A program made the position numbers and the translations under genes. A stretch of 5,617 nt of DNA from positions 1 through 5,617 of the forward strand of contig JAOUDE010000181.1 in NCBI GenBank assembly GCA_029859455.1. The letters run 5' to 3'. Source of the DNA: Ignavibacteria bacterium. Lineage in GTDB: Bacteria > Bacteroidota > Ignavibacteria > UBA10030 > UBA6906. Below, piece by piece: positions 1 to 5,617 of this stretch. Every line of letters begins with the position of its first letter. Position 1 is the stretch's first letter. The notes beneath the pieces were generated by a model, which worked only from the letters and a program-made list of their open reading frames with translations, searched no databases and was not told the origin of the DNA.

Positions 1-289
1 CAAGAATGACCAGCACAATGGTCATCGGAGCGATGTAAGCGAGCCCTTTGAGCAGGCGGTACGACAGCGAATCCGCCGGAGGCCTGAGAACCTGTTCCAT
101 CACTCTTCCGGTCAGACGCGAACCGGTCCTCAGCAGAGGAAGCTTCCGTAATGCGTTGTCAATCTGCCGGAACTCCGCAACCATTGCCGAACACTCGGAG
201 CATTCTTCGATATGACGGGCGATGATACCCCCGTCCTGCGAGCCGTCAAGATGCGCGAGGATCTGTTCGGTAGTGACATGTTCGTTCAT
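1..289 (-). CDS. Anti-sigma factor with zinc-finger (ZAS/zf-HC2-like) domain, partial
   Basis: The frame begins with ATG at 289 (MNEHVTTEQILAHLDG) and stays open to the left edge, giving 96 residues; the C-terminus is missing. Residues H26, C30 and C33 form the H-x3-C-x2-C signature of ZAS-type anti-sigma factors, which use this N-terminal region to hold an ECF sigma factor inactive. A hydrophobic stretch (LAYIAPMTIVLVIL) starts near residue 83 and is still running at the edge, so the protein is probably anchored in the inner membrane with its zinc domain in the cytoplasm. The start codon overlaps the stop of the upstream sigma gene (ATGA), the usual arrangement for a sigma and its cognate inhibitor, and it implies translational coupling. 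Anti-sigma identity is inferred from motif, membrane segment and neighbour together. What the missing C-terminal part senses cannot be seen. Confidence 0.85.
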   Translation of the reverse strand, partial: MNEHVTTEQILAHLDGSQDGGIIARHIEECSECSAMVAEFRQIDNALRKLPLLRTGSRLTGRVMEQVLRPPADSLSYRLLKGLAYIAPMTIVLVIL

Positions 290-855
290 GGCGTAATTAC
301 CTCGGACTGTACATGCTTCCTGAGCCGTTCCCTGAGAATCGTCCGCCCCCGAAAAAGGTATGTTTTCACCGATCCCACGGGAATCTCCATAAACCTGGCG
401 ATCTCTTCATATTTCATCTGTTCGAGATAGAAGAGAAGGAGGGGTGTTTTCAGCTTGTCTGATAACTGACTAATCTCCCGTTCAATCAACCGCATCGTTT
501 CACCTGCCTCCACTGTTTCATGGAGGTCGTGTCCGTTCGAGCGGATCTGCAAAACCCTGTCGTCATCGTCGAGAGACACGGGAGGCGGACGCCGGCGCTT
601 CACGCGGGTCATGCACAGATTATAGACGATACGGTGGAGCCACGTACCGAACCGGGCATCGCCGCGAAAGGTATCCAGCTTTCTGTATGCATTCACAAAC
701 GCATCCTGCACCAGCTCTTCGGCCTCCTCCCTCCCGCCAACCAGTCTTACGGCAAGGGAAAAGGCTCTGTCCTTATGCCGGTCGACCAGACGGGCATACG
801 CTCTGGCATCGCCGGAGAGCACCCTGGCAACAAGCTGATAATCATCGTCGCTCAA
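286..855 (-). CDS. ECF-type RNA polymerase sigma factor (sigma-70 family, RpoE-like)
   Basis: This 189-aa protein has the typical length of a two-domain extracytoplasmic-function sigma factor. Region 2 spans about residues 18-88 and contains the recognisable EELVQDAFVNAYRKLDTF and FGTWLHRIVYNLC segments, which contact core polymerase and the -10 element. After a charged linker (about 89-120, with a run of four Asp), region 4 spans about 122-178 with a helix-turn-helix (YEEIARFMEIPVGSVKTYLF) that reads the -35 element. The start is TTG at 855. It is preceded by AAAAGG at a suitable distance, no ATG or GTG precedes it in frame, and MSDDDYQLVARVLSGD is a normal ECF N-terminus. The last codons overlap the anti-sigma start (ATGA), so activity is probably set by release from that membrane protein. 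Candidate autoregulatory promoter elements lie upstream at 900-927. The family call is secure; the stimulus and ECF subgroup are unknown. Confidence 0.95.
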   Translation of the reverse strand: MSDDDYQLVARVLSGDARAYARLVDRHKDRAFSLAVRLVGGREEAEELVQDAFVNAYRKLDTFRGDARFGTWLHRIVYNLCMTRVKRRRPPPVSLDDDDRVLQIRSNGHDLHETVEAGETMRLIEREISQLSDKLKTPLLLFYLEQMKYEEIARFMEIPVGSVKTYLFRGRTILRERLRKHVQSEVITP

Positions 856-867
856 AAAAGGCCTTTT
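856..867. repeat. 12-bp perfect palindrome over the sigma gene's ribosome binding site
   Basis: AAAAGGCCTTTT is its own reverse complement and sits immediately before the TTG start of the sigma gene. Read on the minus strand, its AAAAGG half is the only Shine-Dalgarno-like sequence for that gene. The palindrome has no loop, so as RNA it could form only a very weak hairpin; as DNA it could bind a dimeric protein. It may also be a chance feature of an A-rich leader. Confidence 0.45.
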
Positions 868-899
868 CTGATGGTCCGCAGGACAACTGATAACTCTTA

Positions 900-927
900 G
901 ACGACAGAAGGATGGTGGTTTGTTTCA
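900..927 (-). promoter_or_regulatory. Candidate ECF-type promoter for the sigma/anti-sigma operon
   Basis: On the minus strand, TGAAAC (927-922) is followed by CTGTCGTCTAA. This gives a TGTC core 15 bp after the -35 or a CGTC core 18 bp after it. TGAAAC with a CGTC or CGTA -10 element is the well-known pattern for several ECF sigma factors (for example the Bacillus SigW/SigM/SigX group), whose usual spacing is about 16-17 bp, so the fit is near but not exact. Transcription would start around 892, leaving a leader of about 37 nt before the TTG start. Autoregulation is common for such operons; here it is an inference. Confidence 0.4.
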
Positions 928-947
928 TCTGTCATAGGTCTGAAACA
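921..947. repeat. Inverted repeat TGTTTCA-N13-TGAAACA
   Basis: The 7-bp arms are at 921-927 and 941-947, so equivalent positions are about two helical turns apart, on the two strands between the divergent genes. A further direct copy within the 10-mer CTGAAACAAT is found at 940-949 and again at 992-1001, offset by 52 bp (about five turns). The arms could be paired -35 elements of back-to-back promoters, or half-sites for a dimeric regulator. The 13-bp spacer itself is not palindromic. Confidence 0.6.
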
Positions 948-967
948 ATTTCCGCGCGCGTGTAGTC
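941..967 (+). promoter_or_regulatory. Candidate ECF-type promoter for the small membrane protein gene
   Basis: TGAAAC (941-946) is followed after 17 bp by AGTC (964-967), a -35/-10 pair resembling that on the opposite strand. A start near 974 would leave a leader of about 43 nt to the ATG at 1017, close to the leader predicted for the sigma gene. The symmetry about position 934 suggests that both genes are read by the same sigma factor. No good housekeeping -35/-10 pair was seen here by eye. Confidence 0.4.
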
Positions 968-1007
968 AAACCAACAGAACCGAAAAACAGACTGAAACAA
1001 TCTATCC

Positions 1008-1013
1008 GGAGGA
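1008..1013 (+). promoter_or_regulatory. Ribosome binding site for the small membrane protein
   Basis: GGAGGA lies just ahead of the ATG at 1017. It is a strong Shine-Dalgarno core with a rather short spacer, and it supports the chosen start. Confidence 0.7.
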
Positions 1014-1016
1014 TCC

Positions 1017-1358
1017 ATGGAATTGTTCATACCAATCGTTTTCTTTCTTGTCACAGGCGGGGTAATCGCCGGTTTCCTGCTGACCCGGCATCGGGAGAGG
1101 ATGACAATGCTCGACCGGGGTCTGGCTCCCGAGGATATCAAACAACTGTACGAAAGGAGTGCCGGCCGGTTCAGCCCGTTCTCTTCATTGAAGTGGGGAA
1201 TCCTGTTTCTCTCTGTCGGCCTCGCAGTGCTCGTCGGCATGTGGCTAAGGGAGAGCTACTACCTGCCCGAGGGTATCTATCCTGCACTCATTGCACTCTT
1301 CGCGGGCACAGGGCTGATCTCATTCTATCTGATCACCCGGAAGAAACTCGCGTCCTGA
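1017..1358 (+). CDS. Small membrane protein, DUF6249-like
   Basis: This 113-aa protein has three predicted membrane segments at about residues 2-23, 60-77 and 86-107. Between the first and second is a basic, amphipathic stretch with RHRERMTMLDRGL (24-36) and an APEDIKQLYER helix. A leading helix, an RERM-type motif ending in a 'LxRGL' turn, then a pair of helices is the layout of proteins annotated as DUF6249, which often lie beside ECF sigma genes. That assignment is from memory of the family's look, and its biochemical role is not known. The gene has a strong ribosome binding site and diverges from the sigma/anti-sigma operon across a region with shared TGAAACA elements, so it is likely a member of that regulon. 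Its stop lies 9 bp from that of the convergent antiporter gene. The C-terminus (TRKKLAS) is basic and probably cytoplasmic. Confidence 0.8.
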   Translation: MELFIPIVFFLVTGGVIAGFLLTRHRERMTMLDRGLAPEDIKQLYERSAGRFSPFSSLKWGILFLSVGLAVLVGMWLRESYYLPEGIYPALIALFAGTGLISFYLITRKKLAS

Positions 1359-1367
1359 CCGGAAGAA

Positions 1368-3305
1368 TCAGCCACCCGTCGGAGAATCGCTCTGTTTTCC
1401 GAACACAAACACAAGGGCGATCAGGACGGCGCTACCGACGAGGATCGAAACGAAGGGCGGAAGACCGTACGCGGTGGGGAGATCTCCGATCACCATCCCC
1501 ACCAGCGCCGCAACAAGGGCGTATGGAAGCTGTGTTCGGACATGGTCGATGTGATCGCACGAAGCGGCGGTCGAACTGAGGATCGTCGTGTCCGAGATCG
1601 GCGAGCAGTGATCACCGGCGACTGCTCCTGCCAGTACGGAACTCACCGTCCCCAGAAGGAGCACGTGGATCCCGGCGGCATCGAGTCCGGTCTCCTGGCT
1701 CAGCGAAACAGAAAGCGGAATAACAAGCGGCATCAGGATCCCCATTGTCCCCCAGCTGGTTCCGGTTGCAAAGCTGATCACTGCCGCGACGACAAAGGTC
1801 AGCACAGGCAGAAAATGCGGGGAGAGGCTTCCCCGCAGGATCTGAACCAGATAATCCGCCGTCTTGAGTTCGACCGTCACCTCACCGATGCTCCATGCGA
1901 GAATCAGGATCATCATCGCAAAGATCATCGCCTTCATTCCGCCCACCCACGCCTCGAGTGCTTCCACGAAACTCATCACACGTTGGCCTACGGACAAACC
2001 GATCGCCACCAGACAGCTCGCGAGGGCGGCCCACTGAAGCGCCCGGTACGAATCCGATGAACCGATGATCGAGCTGAGGCTGAAGTCGTCCCCCCCTGCT
2101 TCAAGGATGTTCGCATATCCTGTCTGATACAGGCTGATCATTCCGACCACGACCACGGTCACGATCGGAAGCACCCCGTTCCACCATTTTTGCTTCTCTA
2201 CAGAAATTTCAACAGACGGGAGATCCGTCGCGAGCCGCGCGTTATCCCCGTACAGTTTCCCTGTCATCCGGGCGCGCCGCTCGGCGGAAAGCATCGGACC
2301 AAAGTCTCTCCCGCTGGCCGCAAGGGTGAATCCGAGAACCAGCGCGAAGATCGGATAAAACCTGTACGCGATCGAATCAATGAAGAGCCAGTACGCATTC
2401 TCATGGACGTAGCCGATCGACTTGATCGCCCCGTCAATGAGGCCCACTTCATACCCGATCCAGCTGCTGATAAAGAAGACGCTGGCAACCGGGGCGGATG
2501 TTGCGTCAACGATGTACGCCAGCTTTTCCCGGGAAATTCTGAGTTTGTCGGTAACCGGGCGCATCGTATTGCCGACAATCAGGGCATTGGCGTAATCATC
2601 GAAAAAAATGACAACGCCGAGAAACCAGGTCGAGAGCTGTCCCCGCCGGGGAGAGCGTGCCCACCGGGTCAGAATCGCCGCGATCCCCTGCATGCCGCCG
2701 TTCTTCGAAATGACTCCCACCATGCCGCCAAAAAGCATCGTGAAAACGATGATGGCGGCGTGGTCCGGATCCGCGAGCGCTCCCACCACGAAACGGTCGA
2801 CCAGGCGGAGCAATCCGATGAGCGGGTTGTAGTCATAGATGAAGATTGCACCGATCCACACCCCGGCACAGAGTGCGATGATCACCTCACGGAAGATCAG
2901 CGCAAAGAGAATAGCGACCAGGGGAGGAACGATACTCAGCAGTCCCGGTATTGCCCGAATACTGAGAGATCCGCGCGCAGGCCCCTCGCTCACGGTGACT
3001 TCCACACGGCCCGACTCATCGACATGGACTCCACTCAGCAACGCTTTGCCCGATGCGAACACGATCCCCGCCGGACCGGGGAGAACGCCCTCCAGCGATG
3101 GAGTGCCGTGATAGGAGGTATCGATTCCTCCCGTACCATCGTAGGCGGTAACCTCGATATCGAACCCGACGTCAGCCAGGACCACCGAAGGCCCGCTCAC
3201 GTTGAAATGATCCGGGGTCGCGGAGGCAGAGAGAACGGCAGAGAGGAGAATCAGGAGCGTGAACGCGATCCGGTTGAAACGTATCAGCCGTGATACCATT
3301 GTCAT
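1368..3305 (-). CDS. NhaC-type Na+/H+ antiporter with exported N-terminal domain
   Basis: This 645-aa inner-membrane protein probably exchanges Na+ for H+. The core (about residues 120-636) is hydrophobic with some 11-12 membrane segments. It carries family hallmarks: FFDDYANALIVGNTMRP (234-250), with paired Asp236/Asp237 likely in ion handling; TSWGTMGILMP (516-526); and GDHCSPISDTTILSS (564-578). The N-terminus is unusual. Residues 1-29 form a signal peptide (basic MTMVSRLIRFNR, a hydrophobic core, then ASA before Thr30). Residues 30-118 are a Val/Gly/Ser-rich, beta-predicted segment that would face the periplasm and recalls bacterial Ig-like folds. The ATG at 3305 is chosen because AGGGGAAGGGAA precedes it and it overlaps the transporter stop (ATGA); an ATG two codons later is possible. 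It is the last gene of a coupled set with the OPT transporter. Other ions or organic antiport substrates cannot be excluded, since this superfamily is varied. Confidence 0.9.
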   Translation of the reverse strand: MTMVSRLIRFNRIAFTLLILLSAVLSASATPDHFNVSGPSVVLADVGFDIEVTAYDGTGGIDTSYHGTPSLEGVLPGPAGIVFASGKALLSGVHVDESGRVEVTVSEGPARGSLSIRAIPGLLSIVPPLVAILFALIFREVIIALCAGVWIGAIFIYDYNPLIGLLRLVDRFVVGALADPDHAAIIVFTMLFGGMVGVISKNGGMQGIAAILTRWARSPRRGQLSTWFLGVVIFFDDYANALIVGNTMRPVTDKLRISREKLAYIVDATSAPVASVFFISSWIGYEVGLIDGAIKSIGYVHENAYWLFIDSIAYRFYPIFALVLGFTLAASGRDFGPMLSAERRARMTGKLYGDNARLATDLPSVEISVEKQKWWNGVLPIVTVVVVGMISLYQTGYANILEAGGDDFSLSSIIGSSDSYRALQWAALASCLVAIGLSVGQRVMSFVEALEAWVGGMKAMIFAMMILILAWSIGEVTVELKTADYLVQILRGSLSPHFLPVLTFVVAAVISFATGTSWGTMGILMPLVIPLSVSLSQETGLDAAGIHVLLLGTVSSVLAGAVAGDHCSPISDTTILSSTAASCDHIDHVRTQLPYALVAALVGMVIGDLPTAYGLPPFVSILVGSAVLIALVFVFGKQSDSPTGG

Positions 3306-5212
3306 CCGTTCCCTTCCCCTGGCGTTGATCGTGTTTTCCGGATGAGGTAGGCGATCAGAAGGAGGAAACCGGCAAGAGAGACGCCACCTCCGAGGTCGAT
3401 CCCGATCCCTGCAGGTTTTGCACCCGCCGCAAACGCATAGAACGCGATGATGACACCCATGATCCCTTCTCCGGCAATCAGGCCCGAACTCAAGAGAACT
3501 CCCTGTTCCTTCTTCGATGCAAGTTTTTCCTTGTTTCCCTTCGCCTGCCGGGCGACCAGCGCGCTGACCACACCGCCGACGTAGATCGGGGTTGTGGCGG
3601 AGAGAGGCAGGTACATTCCGACGGCAAACGGAAGCGACGGGACACCAAGCATTTCAACAATGATGGCGAAGGCTGCACCGATGGCGACGAGACTCCATGG
3701 AAGGTCGGCGGCCAGGACTCCTTCGATCACTGTTTTCATCAGTGTCGCCTGAGGTGCGGGAAGATCCGGCGAACCGAAGGTGTACGTCTGACCGAGAAGC
3801 CAGACCGAACCTGCGATGAAGAACGCAGGAACCATCGCACCGATCAATTCGCTGATCTGCTGTTTCGCCGGCGTTGCGCCGACAAGAAACCCTGTCTTCA
3901 GGTCCTGCGACATATCACCGGAGATGGAGGAAGCGACGCAGACAACCGTGCCGATCGTCAGCACGGTGATTTTGCCGAACATATCGGTCCACCCGAGCGC
4001 ATAGAAGACAAGGGACGTGCCGAGCAGTGTCACGATTGTCATCCCCGAGGTCGGGTTCGACGTGACGCCGACAAGGCCGACGATTCTCGAGGCGACGGTG
4101 ACAAAGAGGAATGCGAAAATGGCGATGCACACTGCGGCAACGAGACGAAAGATCAGTGTGGTCTGATCACCGACAATGTGCGGGACGAAAGCGATCACCG
4201 CTATCACGGCAACGACTCCCAGAAGAACAAACTTCATCGGCAGGTCCCGTTCCGTCCGCAGTTTCACCGGGACGACCGATCCCGATGAGGATCGCAACTC
4301 GCTCACACCGATCCTGAGCGACTCGAACATCGTCGGCAACGCACTGATCGCGGTCATAATCCCTGCCGCCGCGACCGCCCCTGCCCCGATATACCGGATA
4401 TATCTGCTCCAGATTTCTCCGGCCTCCATATCACCCAGCAGTTTCGACTGTTCGGGGAAGAGCGGCGATGACAATCCATCGCCGAAATAGGCGATCACCG
4501 GTATGATCCCGATCCAGGAGAGGAGTCCCCCGCCAACCATGATTGCACTCACCCGGTATCCGAGGATATAGCCGACGCCCAGGAGCGCCGGCATCGGTTC
4601 AATAGAGAGTTCCGCTTTCCTGAGCACCGGTATCCGCCATGCAATCCAATCAGGCCACAGGTTGAAAAAATTCACCAGCGCCTTGTACGCCGCACCGACG
4701 CCAAGACCGGCGAAGACATTCCGGGCCCGGGTGCCACCGGCGTCAGCAGCGATCAGCACCTCGGCACTGGCCGTCCCTTCCGGATAGGGAAGATTTTCAT
4801 GTTCCCGGACGATCAGGAACCGTCGGAGCGGAATCATGAAAAGAACACCGAGGACACCGCCGAGCAATGCCAGAGCTCCGATCTGCGCGATCGCCGGTTC
4901 ATACCCCCAGAGAAACAGAGCCGGAATCGTAAAAATAATACCTGATGCGAGGGAGGATGCGGCAGAGCCGGTTGTCTGGGAGATATTATAGTCGAGGACA
5001 GAGCTCTTCCCGATCACCGGCTGGAGGAGGCGGAAGACAGCAACGGAAATAACGGCCAGAGGGATCGATGTGCTGATCGTAAGGCCGACACGGAGACCCA
5101 GGTATGCGTTTGCCGAACCGAAGATCACTCCGAAGATCGCGCCGATGACCACCGCCTTCAGCGTAAAATCCTTCAGATCGGTATCGGGAGGAATATACGG
5201 TTTGTGTTCCAT
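3302..5212 (-). CDS. OPT-family oligopeptide (or metal-chelate) transporter
   Basis: This 636-aa polytopic membrane protein is of the usual size for prokaryotic OPT transporters, which use the proton gradient to import small peptides or, in the YSL branch, metal-ligand complexes. Family landmarks in order are NAYLGLRVGLTISTSIP (35-51), NISQTTGSAASSLASG (76-91), ENLPYPEGTASAEVL (139-153), SNPTSGMTIVTLLG (385-398), SGDMSQDLKTGFLVGATP (431-448), PFAVGMYLPLS (528-538) and SSGLIAGEGIMGV (575-587). About 14-16 hydrophobic segments are visible. The ATG at 5212 is preferred because it overlaps the upstream oxidoreductase stop as TGATG; a TTG directly before it would add one residue. There is no strong Shine-Dalgarno sequence, which fits reinitiation after the upstream gene. 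The stop overlaps the antiporter start. The substrate is not deducible. The family is secure. Confidence 0.94.
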   Translation of the reverse strand: MEHKPYIPPDTDLKDFTLKAVVIGAIFGVIFGSANAYLGLRVGLTISTSIPLAVISVAVFRLLQPVIGKSSVLDYNISQTTGSAASSLASGIIFTIPALFLWGYEPAIAQIGALALLGGVLGVLFMIPLRRFLIVREHENLPYPEGTASAEVLIAADAGGTRARNVFAGLGVGAAYKALVNFFNLWPDWIAWRIPVLRKAELSIEPMPALLGVGYILGYRVSAIMVGGGLLSWIGIIPVIAYFGDGLSSPLFPEQSKLLGDMEAGEIWSRYIRYIGAGAVAAAGIMTAISALPTMFESLRIGVSELRSSSGSVVPVKLRTERDLPMKFVLLGVVAVIAVIAFVPHIVGDQTTLIFRLVAAVCIAIFAFLFVTVASRIVGLVGVTSNPTSGMTIVTLLGTSLVFYALGWTDMFGKITVLTIGTVVCVASSISGDMSQDLKTGFLVGATPAKQQISELIGAMVPAFFIAGSVWLLGQTYTFGSPDLPAPQATLMKTVIEGVLAADLPWSLVAIGAAFAIIVEMLGVPSLPFAVGMYLPLSATTPIYVGGVVSALVARQAKGNKEKLASKKEQGVLLSSGLIAGEGIMGVIIAFYAFAAGAKPAGIGIDLGGGVSLAGFLLLIAYLIRKTRSTPGEGNG

Positions 5213-5617
5213 CAAAGCCGGATTGATGATGCTCGCAGTTCGTCGAGCAATGTCAGATTGCGAAGGCTGTTGGCGCCATCCGGAAAGGGGGATGAGCCGG
5301 CAGTGACCAAACGAGCGAAATGTTCCGCCTCCGCCTTGTAAGGATTCTCAGGAGGAAATTCCTCTTCGTACTTCACGTCGTCTTCGAGCAGGTGGATCGC
5401 GAGTCTGTTCGAAAGCGATCGGCCCGAGATCGCGACGGGTGAGGTAACCGAGCCTCTGCTCCCAGAAAGGACGTAGTAATTCGCATCGCTGATGAACGAA
5501 CAGGTGACTGTCGCGACAACATCCCCGATCCTGTACACGGCATGTATGAATTCGTCCACTTCCTTTTCGATCATCCAGCTGTTAAGCAGTTCCGGTTCCT
5601 TCGCTGTCATGAATCGG
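5212..5617 (-). CDS. Gfo/Idh/MocA-family oxidoreductase, C-terminal part
   Basis: Only the last 134 residues are inside the window, and the frame stays open to the right edge, so the gene begins outside. An ATG at 5610 exists in frame but would give a fragment without the NAD(P)-binding fold. The visible part matches the C-terminal alpha/beta domain of the family: KEVDEFIHAVYRIGDVVATVTCSF, where beta strands normally follow a 'VDD' segment, then SGSRGSVTS (the usual 'GtkGsl' turn). Near the end, PPENPYKAEAEHFARLV and a GxxPFPDGANSLRNLTLLDEL stretch correspond to the family's closing helices. Such enzymes oxidise or reduce sugars, inositols, biliverdin and other small molecules with NAD(P). 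The nucleotide-binding and catalytic residues are out of view, so the substrate cannot be assigned. Its stop overlaps the OPT transporter start (TGATG), indicating one transcript. Confidence 0.85.
   Translation of the reverse strand, partial: RFMTAKEPELLNSWMIEKEVDEFIHAVYRIGDVVATVTCSFISDANYYVLSGSRGSVTSPVAISGRSLSNRLAIHLLEDDVKYEEEFPPENPYKAEAEHFARLVTAGSSPFPDGANSLRNLTLLDELRASSIRL

Noticed and set aside
520..900. 126-codon plus-strand frame opposite the sigma factor gene
   Set aside because: The sigma factor frame shows conserved regions 2 and 4; the opposite frame shows nothing recognisable.
993..1016. Third TGAAAC copy as a promoter for the small membrane protein gene
   Set aside because: A -10 element at the right distance would fall on the start codon, with no GTC core there, so transcription would begin inside the gene. 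It is more likely an operator or a chance copy.
932..1240. 102-codon minus-strand frame across the small membrane protein gene and divergent promoter
   Set aside because: It overlaps a better supported gene with a strong ribosome binding site, and its own translation has no domain or coherent membrane pattern.
1542..2060. 172-codon plus-strand open frame opposite the antiporter C-terminal half
   Set aside because: Antisense shadow: highly charged, His/Arg-rich translation with no recognisable motif or ribosome binding site.
2190..3293. Long (367-codon) open frame on the plus strand opposite the antiporter gene
   Set aside because: It lies wholly antisense to a gene with clear family motifs. 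Its translation is a featureless mix of Arg, Asp, Glu, His and Pro with no domain or ribosome binding site, as expected for a shadow frame in GC-rich DNA.
5213..5215. TTG as the start of the OPT transporter
   Set aside because: The adjacent ATG at 5212 overlaps the upstream stop as TGATG and is the stronger start. The choice changes the protein by one residue only.
5212..5610. A complete 132-aa gene starting at the ATG at 5610
   Set aside because: The frame is open upstream of this ATG to the window edge, and the protein matches only the C-terminal domain of a larger oxidoreductase, so it is treated as a partial gene.
1..5617. Mobile element, phage, CRISPR, tRNA or defence system
   Set aside because: No transposase, integrase, repeat array, tRNA-like cloverleaf or defence-type domain was seen on either strand; the genes are ordinary transport, regulatory and metabolic ones.

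Overview
The window looks like ordinary chromosomal DNA from a Gram-negative bacterium with G+C in the mid-to-upper 50s percent (estimated by eye). It is gene-dense, with overlapping start and stop codons. There is no sign of phage, insertion sequences, CRISPR, tRNA or rRNA. The taxon cannot be fixed from sequence alone. A DUF6249-like small membrane protein beside an ECF sigma/anti-sigma pair would fit the Bacteroidota/Chlorobiota/Gemmatimonadota neighbourhood, but that is a weak inference.

Left part (1-1358): an ECF sigma factor gene and its zinc-binding membrane anti-sigma gene lie on the minus strand and overlap by ATGA; the anti-sigma gene runs off the left edge. They diverge from a small three-helix membrane protein gene on the plus strand (1017-1358). 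The 161-bp divergent region (856-1016) carries three copies of TGAAACA, two of them as an inverted pair. Each arm of the pair resembles an ECF -35 element and has a GTC-type -10 candidate at a plausible distance. This suggests that the sigma factor controls both its own operon and the small membrane protein.

Right part (1368-5617): three minus-strand genes are fused by stop/start overlaps. In transcription order they are the C-terminal end of a Gfo/Idh/MocA-type oxidoreductase (entering from the right edge), an OPT-family oligopeptide transporter (636 aa), and an NhaC-type Na+/H+ antiporter (645 aa). The antiporter carries an unusual N-terminal signal peptide plus a roughly 90-residue, probably periplasmic, beta-rich domain. 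The junctions are TGATG and ATGA, so the three products are very probably co-transcribed and translationally coupled. A reasonable but unproven reading is that the OPT protein brings in a peptide or metal-chelate-like solute with protons, the antiporter balances H+ and Na+, and the oxidoreductase acts on the imported or a related compound.

The small membrane protein gene and the antiporter gene converge with only 9 bp between stop codons and no visible terminator hairpin. The points most worth a second look are the exported extension on the antiporter, the coupled three-gene cassette, and the TGAAACA-repeat divergent promoter.
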